DNA of 64,000 nt from assembly GCA_963575645.1 (NCBI GenBank), contig OY754472.1, forward strand, positions 2,232,001-2,296,000, in the 5' to 3' direction. The DNA is from Xanthostigma xanthostigma (taxonomy: Eukaryota > Arthropoda > Insecta > Raphidioptera > Raphidiidae). The position numbers and the translations under genes were made by a program. Positions 55,230-64,000 of this stretch are shown piece by piece (the first letter of the stretch is position 1; every line of letters begins with the position of its first letter). The notes beneath the pieces are model-generated. The model was not told where the DNA came from and ran no database searches. It was given only the letters and a program-made list of their open reading frames with translations.

Positions 55230-56018
55230 TAGGCCCCACTCACGATCAAACTTCATGCCACAGTTCAGTGTTCAGTGAAGTTGGACAGATTAATCGAAAG
55301 ACTGACTGGCACCACACACAGTTCATGCAAACTGCTCAGTTTTTTAAATTTTTTGTGTTCAGTTTGGTTCAGTTGTTGGCATACACTCGTCGAGTATAGA
55401 TACATAAGATATATTATATTATATACACACTATAATATTATACTATAGAGTATAGTTCATTAATAAGAACTAAATGAGTAATTTAAATGGTGAGGATTGG
55501 CTGTTCAGAGCTATGGGATTGTATTTAAAACAGAGAAATAAGAAAAAAAAGAAGAATATATGGGTGAAAAATTGGTTAGAAATGCGTGATTCAAGAAGTC
55601 ATGTTTATTTGATTAATGAATTACATCTTGAGCCGCTTGATTGCAATAATTATTTACGAATGAATGAATTAACTTACAATTATTTACTGGAATTAGTTAC
55701 CCTATTTATTAAGAACCAGGACACAAATATGTGAAAATCTATTTCTGCACAAGAAAGGCAGCAACATTGAGATTTTTGGCTTCTGGTTGTACAAAACACA
55801 GAACTCCAAAAACTGAACTGAAAAACACCCACACACACAACAGTTTACTTGAACACTGAACACTGAAGTCGTTCAAAAATCAAGATGCATTTGATGAGTT
55901 CATGCTTGACTTCAGTGTTGGTTTCAGTGTTTATTTGTCCCACACACTATCATGCTTCACTGAACTATAAGTTTGAACACTGAACTGTTGCATGAAGTGT
56001 GATCGTGAGTGGGGCCTA
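55230..56018 (+). mobile_element. PIF/Harbinger element with precise TTA TSD
   Basis: Ends TAGGCCCCACTCACGATCAA and GATCGTGAGTGGGGCCTA, flanked by TTA (55227-55229, 56019-56021). ~789 bp. Repeated CACTGAA/TTCAGTG motifs crowd both subterminal regions. Contains a transposase N-terminal remnant. Confidence 0.92.
55474..55800 (+). pseudogene. Harbinger transposase N-terminal remnant
   Basis: From ATG at 55474: NIWVKNWLEMRDSRSHVYLI, NELHLEPLDCNNYLRMNE, LTYNYLLELVTLFIKNQDT, then a stop. After a frame shift KSISAQERQ and LRFLASGCTK continue the family pattern. The DDE domain is absent. Same family as the 13-kb remnant but a different lineage: the two share YLRM(D/N)E and SISA(E/Q) motifs only. Confidence 0.85.
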
Positions 56019-56021
56019 TTA

Positions 56022-56734
56022 GATAATACTAAAAATTGCATACATTCGATAAATAGTCAAAATAATTAGCCTATAGTCAAGAACTGTGATTTTTGAGAAA
56101 AATAGACCCAAGTCTCCAAAAAAATATGAGCAATAGCTTATTCGATTCGGAAAAATATACCGAAAAAGACGTTTTTTTTTTTAATTTTTTCGCTGACAAA
56201 AATAGCATATTTTGTTATATACAAAAAAACGAAAAAACAAAAAAGCACCTAAGATTTTTGGCAATTAGTCAAAAACTATAAGCGATAGCGGAAATTTAAA
56301 AAAAGTTTCTTAAAAAGGAGGAAATTTCCAATAATAAAGCCCCACTCCTGAAACTCTATCTCTATTATTTATAGTTTTAATTTAACGTTGAAAATAGGGT
56401 TCCGTGCGGCCGTTACAGCTCAAGCGCAACGGCCTGTAAAGAGAGTACAACACATAAAATAATGTTTTTATATAGTATTAAATAACCATTTAAAAATTTG
56501 AGTTAATTATGGCGTCATCTTAGCACTTAAAAGAATAAAGTTCCGTTAAAAAAAAAATGAAATTCATTTTTATAACACATGGGGCTATTGTTAATTAAAT
56601 AATTTTTTTGAAAAACTGTCTTCATTGAAAACAACAAAAAATGTTTAAATAATTGGCCTATAAATGTTTTGCGCCATGGAGCCCTTTTTTACTTAACAAG
56701 ACTGAGTCATATAAATATTTAAAAATTATTTATT
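56022..56734. other. no gene seen
   Basis: AT-rich, low complexity. Confidence 0.35.
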
Positions 56735-56845
56735 TTGTTAAAATAAAAGCGCTTTTCGTGAAGACCAATTTTGCAACGTAAGTCGACGAAAAAACGGTGG
56801 CAATTTACAAATTCGGGCGAAGCCGGTCCGTGTCGCTAGTAGATA
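56735..56845 (-). mobile_element. short dispersed repeat, copy of 40.1 kb
   Basis: AATAAAAGCGCTTTTCGTGA, GTCGACGAAAAAACGGTGGC, CGGGCGAAGCCGGTCCGTGT; inverted match to 40105-40215. Confidence 0.7.
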
Positions 56846-57748
56846 ATATAGAAATTGTTGAGACAAAAAACCACGGAAGGTTCTCCTTATCGAAGGGGGG
56901 AGGGGTGATATGTTGGGACCCCGCCATGAAATAAACTCAGTTCAAAATTATGATTGAACTAAAATAGTGATCCCCTCTCAGCACTAATTTATAGGTAGGC
57001 TGTTCGAGCAGGAATTTTTAATTTGTTTTTTATCGTACTTTTTATTTGTTTTGACGTCACAGAATAAAAGAGACATTATTTTGTGTCATGCAGCATGACA
57101 ATTATTACTATCTTAACCATTTTTATTCACATTAACTTCATGAATATTAAACCTCGGAGTTATAAAATTGGAAGAGGCCAGATCGCGATTTCGATTGGAG
57201 AAAAAAAAAACACTTATGCGCGGAAAATTAACAACGTGCATGCAAAATTTCAACCCAATCGAACACCAGGAAGTGCGTTAAAATCGGCGTACAAGCGAGT
57301 TAAATAAAAGCTTATAGAAATGAGCTGTCCAGTTCATTGTCTATCAATTTATACAAAATATTTAACTAACTCGCAAAATTATAGACAGAGGTTCCGTTGA
57401 AATTGTACTAATAATGTCCTCTTCTAATTTTATTTTACAAGACTATCGTCGCCTTTTTTATGCATTTTTATCTTTCATTATGAAATAAAATATACACAAG
57501 TAATCTATAAAAGAATGATAAGTATTTTTTCTTTTATAAATAAACAATTCCATTCCAAACACAATAAAACTATAATAATAATTACACATCAAATGAAACC
57601 AGTATGTTACCAAAAGTCGACTACTGTTAACTTTACTCTGAATTTGTATCAAAATGAAGTACTTTAAGCGCCAATATAGGGCTCAATATATAGCTGCAAT
57701 TTCAGGTAAACAGATTAATTATTAATATTAATTTTTTATGAAAAATAT
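56846..57748. other. no gene seen
   Basis: Open frames of 60-75 codons are present but have no family match. Confidence 0.35.
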
Positions 57749-58049
57749 AGGTAAAAAAACTTTTAAGTGAAACGCTTTTCTTGCACAATCGATAATGTTC
57801 TAAAAACAAGAAAAAAAATATGGGTCACCATAGGGGGCTTTGATTAAACTAAAATAAACGTTCATTTGTTTGAGATTGAAAATCATATTTAGCTTTCGAC
57901 TGTCTTCTTCGACCATAATGAAAGTATAAAAGTTTAAAATTTTATTTTAGTTTAATCAAAGCCCCCAATGGTGACTCATATTTATTTCTTAGTTTTTAGT
58001 ACATTATCGACTGTACAATAAAAGCGTTTAACTTAAAAGTTTTATACCT
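57749..58049. mobile_element. short foldback MITE
   Basis: Left AGGTAAAAAAACTTTTAAGT, right ACTTAAAAGTTTTATACCT; arms ~100 bp (AACGCTTTTCTTGCACAATC, GGGGGCTTTGATTAAACTAA). No ORF. Upstream of the transporter gene by about 560 bp. Confidence 0.8.
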
Positions 58050-58589
58050 CCTTTTATTTTTAAGTTTTTAGTATGCTTTATTAAAAGTGTGATTTGCAAC
58101 CGGACGAAAGCCGGAACAGTTGTGGGTTGGCAAAATAATTTTTTATTTAAATTTTAAAGCATGAAATTTTGAATGATTTATGGGTATAGACCGGGCTGAT
58201 TTTATAGTTTACCATTTTAAATTTTCAATATTCTCAAAAATGGTTTTTAAGGTATGCCCACGCATCATTCCAAATGTCATGCTTTTATACAAAAATGATC
58301 AATTCGTTATCTCCTTTTGTTAAGCAGTTGCATTGTAAATAAATTAATTTTTTCAAATAGAAATTTATTGAATCTGATTTCATTTTTGTATTGCAATGTT
58401 ATCAATAATTAATTATGAGATATTTTTGTAAAACAAAGGTCAAAGATCACAAATTTAATAGTATTATCTATTTTTATGATTTTTTCCATTTTTTTATCTA
58501 TACGTGATGATGTAATCCGTGACGCTATCGTCTATTAAAAAGGTTCCTATAGACAATACATCTTCAAAAATAGATCTATTATTGATACA
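58050..58589. other. upstream region of the sugar transporter
   Basis: AT-rich. No clear TATA box with start site could be fixed, and no upstream exon with family resemblance was found. Confidence 0.4.
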
Positions 58590-58613
58590 ATGCCCAGGAA
58601 TTCTGGAAATTGA
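58590..58613 (+). promoter_or_regulatory. upstream ORF overlapping the transporter start
   Basis: ATG at 58590 opens a seven-codon frame (MPRNSGN) whose stop TGA at 58611-58613 shares its last base with the transporter ATG (TGATG). If the transcript includes it, termination-reinitiation coupling is possible. If an intron ends at CAG 58597, this uORF would not exist. Confidence 0.4.
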
Positions 58614-60019
58614 TGATTTTTAATGGAGTGACCAATTTTTTCAAATACTCAATGCTTATCATTTTTTTAGCGTCGTTGATCATGCTTGCATCCGGTACAA
58701 ATTTCGGTTGGGCAAGTCCAGCAGTCCAAAAACTATCATCACCAAACTCAACAATCCCAATAACGCCACTACAAGCATCCTGGATCGCATCGTTCGGATC
58801 TTTGGGTGGTCTGAGCGGACCACTACTTGGAGCACTGTTAGCCAACTGGCTTGGCCGCAAACCAGCCATACTTTTCATAGCAATACCGTTTATAATATCT
58901 TGGATTCTGGTCGCAATTGCTACCCGAGTCGAATACCTTTACGGATCAAGATTAATCGGCGGGATAAGCGTCACGGCATCAATGACCGTACTTCCGATGT
59001 ACCTGAGTGAAATAGCTACACCTGCAATACGTGGAGTGTTGGGTATGTTCAACATGATATTTTTACATTTGGGAATATTCCTTCAATATTCAACCATTCC
59101 TTACGTTTCTCTTCGAACCAACGCGTTTATTGCCACGTCCGTACCCATACTTCTTTTGATAACATTTGTGTGGATGCCCGAGACTCCGTACTTCCTTCAA
59201 ATGAAAAACAAATCGACGGAAGGATCTTTACGACGACTTCGCGACTGCGACGACGACGACAAGATCGAAAACGAGTTATCGCTGGTACGAAGGACGATTG
59301 AGAAGCAAGCCGAAGAAAAAGGACGTTACGCCGACTTGATCAGGACGTCTGCAAACCGAAAAGCAATGATCGTTGTCATTGGAAGCATGGCTGCCCAACA
59401 ATTATCGGGCATCAGTGCTATATCGAGCTATGCCCATTTAATATTCGAATCGTCCCACTCGAAACTATCGCCTGCAGTCAGTGGAATTATCATGGAACCG
59501 TTGAGTTTGCTTTCGGCAATACCGTGCGTGTTTTTAGTCGATTCGCTTGGAAGAAAAAGTTTACTGATGGCATCGTGTTTGTTGATCACGATTCCGTTAA
59601 CAACTTTGGGAGTATTTTTTTATCTTCAGTCCATTAGATATTCGAACATTGAAAGTTTAGATTTGCTTCCGTTGATCAGTCTTTTCGTGTATAAGTTTTG
59701 TTTTTTGTTAGGACTGGGAAGTGTTCCGCACATTCTAGTCGGTGAATTGTTTCCTACCAGTGTCGGTGTTTTGGCGTCGTGCGTGGCCGGAATATTCAGC
59801 GCCTTCGTGGCATTTTTCATGCCAAAAATATATTACTGGATAGAAGACAGTTTCGAACTTTATTTAGTGTTTTGGGTTTTCGCTGGATTTTGTTTGATGA
59901 GCAGTGTTTTTGTTTGGTTTTTTGTGCCCGAAACAAAAGGCAAACCGTTTCTAGAGATTCAACGAATGATGAAAGGAGAAATAACCAGTAACGAATCAAG
60001 TTTATCAACAAGTAGCTAG
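58613..60019 (+). CDS. SLC2-family sugar transporter, Tret1-like, 468 aa
   Basis: A twelve-helix facilitator of the major facilitator superfamily, probably moving trehalose or a hexose across the plasma membrane. Family motifs: LGRKP 80-84 (loop 2-3), GSRLIGG 111-117 before TM4 and YLSE to about 133, PETPYFL 189-195 after TM6, acidic/basic central loop 200-250, QQLSG 262-266 in TM7 (sugar-binding glutamines), DSLGRK 310-315 (loop 8-9), GELFP 377-381, PETKGK 439-444 at the C-terminus. Length is normal and there is no stop or frameshift. Start: ATG 58613 places TM1 (LIIFLASLIMLASG) about 15 residues in; TTG at 58610 is not a likely start. An in-frame upstream extension to a CAG at 58597 (EFWKL-M...) leaves room for an upstream exon. 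No intron interrupts the rest. The substrate cannot be told from sequence. Confidence 0.93.
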   Translation: MIFNGVTNFFKYSMLIIFLASLIMLASGTNFGWASPAVQKLSSPNSTIPITPLQASWIASFGSLGGLSGPLLGALLANWLGRKPAILFIAIPFIISWILVAIATRVEYLYGSRLIGGISVTASMTVLPMYLSEIATPAIRGVLGMFNMIFLHLGIFLQYSTIPYVSLRTNAFIATSVPILLLITFVWMPETPYFLQMKNKSTEGSLRRLRDCDDDDKIENELSLVRRTIEKQAEEKGRYADLIRTSANRKAMIVVIGSMAAQQLSGISAISSYAHLIFESSHSKLSPAVSGIIMEPLSLLSAIPCVFLVDSLGRKSLLMASCLLITIPLTTLGVFFYLQSIRYSNIESLDLLPLISLFVYKFCFLLGLGSVPHILVGELFPTSVGVLASCVAGIFSAFVAFFMPKIYYWIEDSFELYLVFWVFAGFCLMSSVFVWFFVPETKGKPFLEIQRMMKGEITSNESSLSTSS

Positions 60020-60143
60020 AGCGAACTGAATAGTATAAATCGACTTTTTGATGTGAAACATCGAATGGCGCGTTTGGTTGGAAGTAAAACCGTGCAATTG
60101 GCGTTTATAAATCTTTGACGTTATTATTATTATGCAATGGTGA

Positions 60144-60149
60144 AATAAA
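60144..60149 (+). terminator. candidate polyadenylation signal
   Basis: AATAAA 125 bases downstream of the transporter stop, followed by a mixed GT-poor stretch. It lies inside the inverted-repeat unit. In AT-rich DNA this hexamer is common, so the call is weak. Confidence 0.4.
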
Positions 60150-60526
60150 ATGAAACAGGGTCGCGTGTAAAAACGAAATATGGACAACAGGATCGCTGCT
60201 GTAATCCACGCACCCTCTGCAGGGTTAAATACAGTTCCGGGGATATCTATTATGCCCGTGTTAATATTATACTCATGTAATGTCGTGCCAATCCCAGGAA
60301 ACCAATGAACCATGACAAACTCGTGTATATTTATAGCATCCCCAAAGTGCAAATTCGGTTATTATATAGCTTTGCTAGCAGAATCTCACAGTTAGCTAAC
60401 GATTCATACATTTATCGAAGTATTTAATCACTATTTTTTAACTATTTCCCAATATTCACATTTTAAACCAAGGTCAAACTTAAAAATACCAGTGTTTGAA
60501 AAAAAAATGCGTCACGTCGTGGGAGG

Positions 60527-61055
60527 CCTGGCAAAGGACCCCGCACAAACCTTATGGGATTTGGTTGTCGCTTAAATTGATCGAAAATGCTTTTATTTTA
60601 TAGTTTAAATTCCACTAAGAAAAAGTGTCCATACGCGCATAGCCTAAAAACCAATAGATTTTTAGCTAAAGATATGTTTAGCGAGATTTTAGATATAGGG
60701 ATATTCATTGAATCCACAATCTTAAAAAATCCTAAGCTCTAGAAATATGTTTTCGAGTGCGCTGAATCTGAATATGACATTATTATTTTATACAAGTGTC
60801 ACCTTCCAACATTATCTAGTTTTCAACTATTTTTCTATTTAAAAAAATTGAACACGGAACATGTTTGTGAATTCAATGGATATCCCTGTATTTAAAATCT
60901 CGCTAAACATATCTGTAGCTGAAAATCTATTGGTTTTTAGGCTATGCGCCCATGGACACTTTTTCTTAGTGGAATTTAAACTATAAAATAAAACCATTTT
61001 CGATCAATTTATCCGAGAACCAAATCTCATAAGGTCTGTGCGGGGTTCCTTCACC
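60527..61055. mobile_element. long foldback (GACCCCGCACAAACCTTATG ends)
   Basis: Arms of ~220 bp: AACCTTATGGGATTTGGTT, CCAATAGATTTTTAGCTA, ATATAGGGATATTCATTGAA, returning inverted to ATCTCATAAGGTCTGTGCGG. Part of one arm recurs at 32.29-32.45 kb. Confidence 0.85.
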
Positions 61056-61064
61056 CTTTTACCA

Positions 61065-61310
61065 AATTTCACCTTGTAACTAAATTTCACCATGTCAACT
61101 AACGATATTCTAATAACTAAATTTCGCCCTGTCAATTAACGAAATTCTAGTAACTAAATATCGCCCTCTAACTAAATTTCACCCTGTAACTAGACTTTGC
61201 CCTGCCATCTAGTTGTCGCCTTTAAAAAAAAGCCAAGTTATAATCCAACGCATACACACAGCAAACGTCACGCGCTAAATACTAGATTTCGCCCTGTTAT
61301 CTAGATGTCG
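61065..61310 (+). repeat. degenerate tandem array (AACTAAATTTCRCCCTG)
   Basis: About ten variants of CTAAATTTCACCCTGTAA / CTAGATTTCGCCCTGTTA in an irregular array; also two longer units ending GTCGCCTT(C/T)AACTAAAGCCATG-like. Confidence 0.75.
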
Positions 61311-61429
61311 CCTTCAACTAAAGCCATGTTTAATCCAACGCACACAAACGTAACGTCCTCCCAGAAAAGTATCGCGCCAATTGCACGATTTTACACCCAA
61401 CCAAACGCGCCATTAGATGTTTCATATCT

Positions 61430-61880
61430 AAATGATTAAATAATATGTCTTGTCGTGTTAGATAAAATTAACTTTTATTCAATGATTATAGTCTAAGAGC
61501 TAGATGTCTCTAGAACATACCTATTAACAAGTTTCGAAATCTGTTGCTGACTCTCAGTCTATTAGCTAACTCAGCTTGTTTGAACAAATCAATATTAATA
61601 AAATGTATATGTTTGATTGCATGTATGTATTTGGTAGGTATGGCATTCCACGGGAGACAGTGTTCCATGTAACTCCGATTAAATTAAACACGGACGAATT
61701 CAGTGGCGACTCGTCAGGCAAAGCAAGCGAAGCGCACCTTCACCTTTCTTCTCCCATAAAAATATTGTTTTGTACATCTGATAAATATAATATTAAATAA
61801 ACTTTATAATTGGTCCAAAATTATAATCAATTAGGTTTAATTTTATATCGCAAAATTACATCTCACAACAGAGACAACGC
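61430..61880. other. no gene seen
   Basis: The open frame at 61576-61800 (74 codons) has no family match. Confidence 0.35.
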
Positions 61881-61884
61881 AGTG

Positions 61885-63040
61885 TAGCATAATAGACCAA
61901 GATCCCAGACCTGCCAGACCTGCGTCATTTCAGTACTGCTTATATTTTATCAGTAAATGTACTCTATTTAGTTGCTGGCTTGAAAGCGGGGCCGTTTTAG
62001 AGATAACAGGCTCTGAAGGTAGGTATATAAAACACGTGCTTACCTACGTACGCAATGGTATTATGCATGCATATGAGTGCGAAAGAGAGCGTTAGATGAT
62101 TTTTTTTTTACAGCTTCATGAAATTTAGTTTTTTTATTTGTTTACAGACACACTGAGATTAGTCAATGGGTTTAAGAGAGAAAAACTCCATGGAAACAAA
62201 TAAACAACCTAAATTTCATGAAGCTGTCAAACAAAAAAATCATCTAACGCTCTCACTCGCACTCATATGCATGCATAATACAATTGCGTGCGTATGGAAG
62301 CGCGTTTTTGACGTGATAACGTCTTATAAATTGATGAAACACCAATCTTATAAATTGATGAAACACCGGCTGCATGTACGAAAAAGTGTCACGTTCCGAA
62401 ATGTGTCACGTTCCGCCTGACTTAAATATGATATTCGAGCGGCAGATATCATCAACCGATTGAGATGAAAATTTGTATACACGTTTAGTTTGAATGACAA
62501 TGCATGGTTAGCTGTGTGACGTCACTCTAAATCCAATATGGCAGACTTCTAAAGATGGCGGACTAATTTTATTATGCTTTCCTACAATATGGGTATCAAA
62601 TGAAAGGGCTAGCTGAGAATAACTCGAAAAATAAAGTGACGTTAGTTTAAATCCAATATGGCGGACTTCTAAAGATGGCGGACTAAGTTTTTGACGTGAT
62701 AACGTCTTATAAATTGATGAAACACCAGCTGCACGCACGAAAAAGTGTAACATTCCGTAACGTTCCGCCTGACCCTGTGCGTGCAAGCGAGAGCGCAGTA
62801 ATGTATTATTAAATATGATATTCGAGCGGAATACGTTATCACGTAAAACTATCGTCCGTAAACCGACTTTACAGACAGCCAATTTTTTTTTGTGTTCCTT
62901 TAGAACCTAGTTATCTCTAAAAGGGCCCCGCTTTCAAGCTAGCAAATTGGCAGACGTTTTTAACTAAATATTGTACATTTATTGATTAAAAGTACTGAAA
63001 CGTCATAGGTCTGGCGGGTTTGGTATACAATACACACTAC
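61885..63040. repeat. nested inverted-repeat complex
   Basis: Outer arms CCAGACCTGC...TCAGTACT and GGCTTGAAAGCGGGGCC at 61.9-62.01 kb return inverted at 62.91-63.04 kb. Inside, arms at 62051-62140 and 62200-62290 (AGCGTTAGATGATTTTTTT, AGCTTCATGAAATTTAG) form a second foldback, followed by a duplicated TTATAAATTGATGAAACACC block and a two-unit AATATGGCGGAC minisatellite (62.5-62.7 kb). Confidence 0.7.
62695..62884 (-). repeat. dispersed repeat, inverted copy of 175-388
   Basis: GTGATAACGTCTTATAAATT, GCACGAAAAAGTGTAACATT, CGTAAACCGACTTTA. Also repeats part of 62.29-62.45 kb in direct orientation. Confidence 0.75.
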
Positions 63041-63785
63041 AATGAAGAGCTTTGCCAGGCGAATGTAAAACATGCACTTGTAACATTCGTCGCTAGAGCA
63101 ATCATGACGTCAGTACGGTCAGTATGTGGCTGAATTTAGACATGTTTCAGTTATACATAAATATCGACAATGAATCCAATCAACGACGTCGTATGTAATT
63201 TGATTCTTAAGAAAATTTCTGCCTATGTTCCCGGAGTACTTCACCGGACTCACAAGCCGCCACTGGATGAATTTAATTTTCTCTGTTTGCGCTACGCGAG
63301 TTATTCACGTACAGTCCGAAGCTATTTTTGCAAATAATCCTACAATGCTACGTTGAATATATTATTAAAAAAACTAAATACAGAAACCAAAAATAACATT
63401 CAACAAATACCAAAGCTGTTGTTACGGAATGGCTTTACAAATGAAAGAAGTTTTTTTTTGTTATTATTAACTCGAATAATTTCTATGAAACAAAAGCATA
63501 ATATGTATGCAATAACGTTAACAATAAAACAAAAGATAAAGTACGGTAGTCGGCAATTGTCTACATTATACAAGCAAATGTTTTAGCAGTTTTGTACATA
63601 TTTTATGCTAACTGTGCGTCAAAAACAATCGCATCAACTTTGTAAATACGGTTTAAATTTTCACATTAAGTAATTATAATCAAATACTTTCCGGTAGGTT
63701 TTTTTTTTTTTTAATATTTGAACAGTAAATGTGGCAAAATATTAAAAATACTTGAGACAGAGTAAGAGCTTCGTGAAAAAAAAAA
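63041..63785. other. no gene seen
   Basis: Open frame 63353-63586 is lysine/isoleucine/asparagine-rich with no family match; not called. Confidence 0.35.
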
Positions 63786-63789
63786 TTAA

Positions 63790-64000
63790 ATATATAAAAG
63801 GAAACCGTGACTGACTGACTGATCTATCAACGCACAGCTCAAACCACTGAACGGATTGTGCTGAAATTTGGAACAGAGATAGTTATTATGACGTAGGCAT
63901 CCGCTAAGAACAGATTTTTGAAAATTCAACCCCTAAAAGTGTGTATCATTTCGAAAATGCGCAGGATTACTCGTGCTTTTTCAAAAACAACCCCTTTAGA
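63790..64000 (+). mobile_element. insect-type dispersed tail (TGACTGACTGATCTATCAAC)
   Basis: CACAGCTCAAACCACTGAAC, GGATTGTGCTGAAATTTGG, TTATGACGTAGGCATCCGCT, AAATTCAACCCCTAAA. A very widespread insect repeat type. Runs off the right edge. Confidence 0.65.

Larger units (their letters stand above)
60050..61429. repeat. 1.4-kb unit bounded by 55-bp inverted repeats
   Basis: GATGTGAAACATCGAATGGC and GCGTTTGGTTGGAAGTAAAA at 60050-60103 return inverted at 61375-61429 (~90% by eye). It begins 31 bases past the transporter stop, so the transporter 3' UTR may lie in it. It contains the foldback at 60.53-61.05 kb and a degenerate tandem array. Confidence 0.75.

Noticed and set aside
60005..60352. 115-codon minus-strand frame (contains GTVFNPAEGAWITAAILL) as a gene
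   Set aside because: The stretch looks protein-like for about 50 residues, but it lies in the inverted-repeat unit, runs antisense into the transporter end, and I know no family for it. Splice borders were not convincing.
62508..62882. 124-codon minus frame
   Set aside because: Translates a two-unit minisatellite and a dispersed repeat; internal repetition explains the open frame.
1..64000. CRISPR array or bacterial operon
   Set aside because: Tandem repeats at 52.96, 54.26 and 61.07 kb lack equal-length unique spacers, and the gene structure is eukaryotic.

Overview
This 64 kb window is AT-rich animal nuclear DNA, most likely from an insect with a large, transposon-swollen genome. Supporting signs are intron-split genes with GT-AG borders, a type I diacylglycerol kinase of the DGK-beta kind, a Tret1/SLC2-like sugar transporter of insect type, and dozens of nested DNA transposons and retrotransposon tails. 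I cannot name the order or species from the sequence alone.

Left part (1-15.5 kb): a diacylglycerol kinase gene (Dgk) on the minus strand. Twelve exons can be placed to the base, with consistent phases and splice sites. They code 784 residues of recoverin-like domain, two EF-hands, two C1 domains, the catalytic domain and part of the accessory domain. The last exon(s) lie off the left edge. The first coding exon is missing or far upstream; a 48-nt exon-like block at 29005-29052 is a candidate. Several introns are filled by short non-autonomous transposons, some ending within about 8-35 bases of a splice donor.

Middle (15.5-58 kb): no confident host gene. It is a mosaic of nested elements. 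Target-site duplications (TSDs) readable by eye date several insertions: a hAT-like foldback family (three copies, each with its own 8-bp TSD), a TTAA-specific MITE (four copies across the window), a TA-flanked MITE (four copies), Harbinger/PIF-type elements with TTA/TAA TSDs and transposase remnants, Tigger/pogo relics with a recognisable transposase C-terminus, 5'-truncated LINE tails, a solo LTR with a 4-bp TSD, Penelope-like foldbacks, and large palindromes, one of them a perfect spacerless 80-bp palindrome.

Right part (58.5-64 kb): one intact, apparently intronless sugar transporter gene on the plus strand (58613-60019), followed within about 30 bp by a 1.4-kb inverted-repeat unit, then another nested foldback. 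The two host genes do not appear to be functionally linked. The main interest of the window is its transposon archaeology and a few structures that do not fit standard families.
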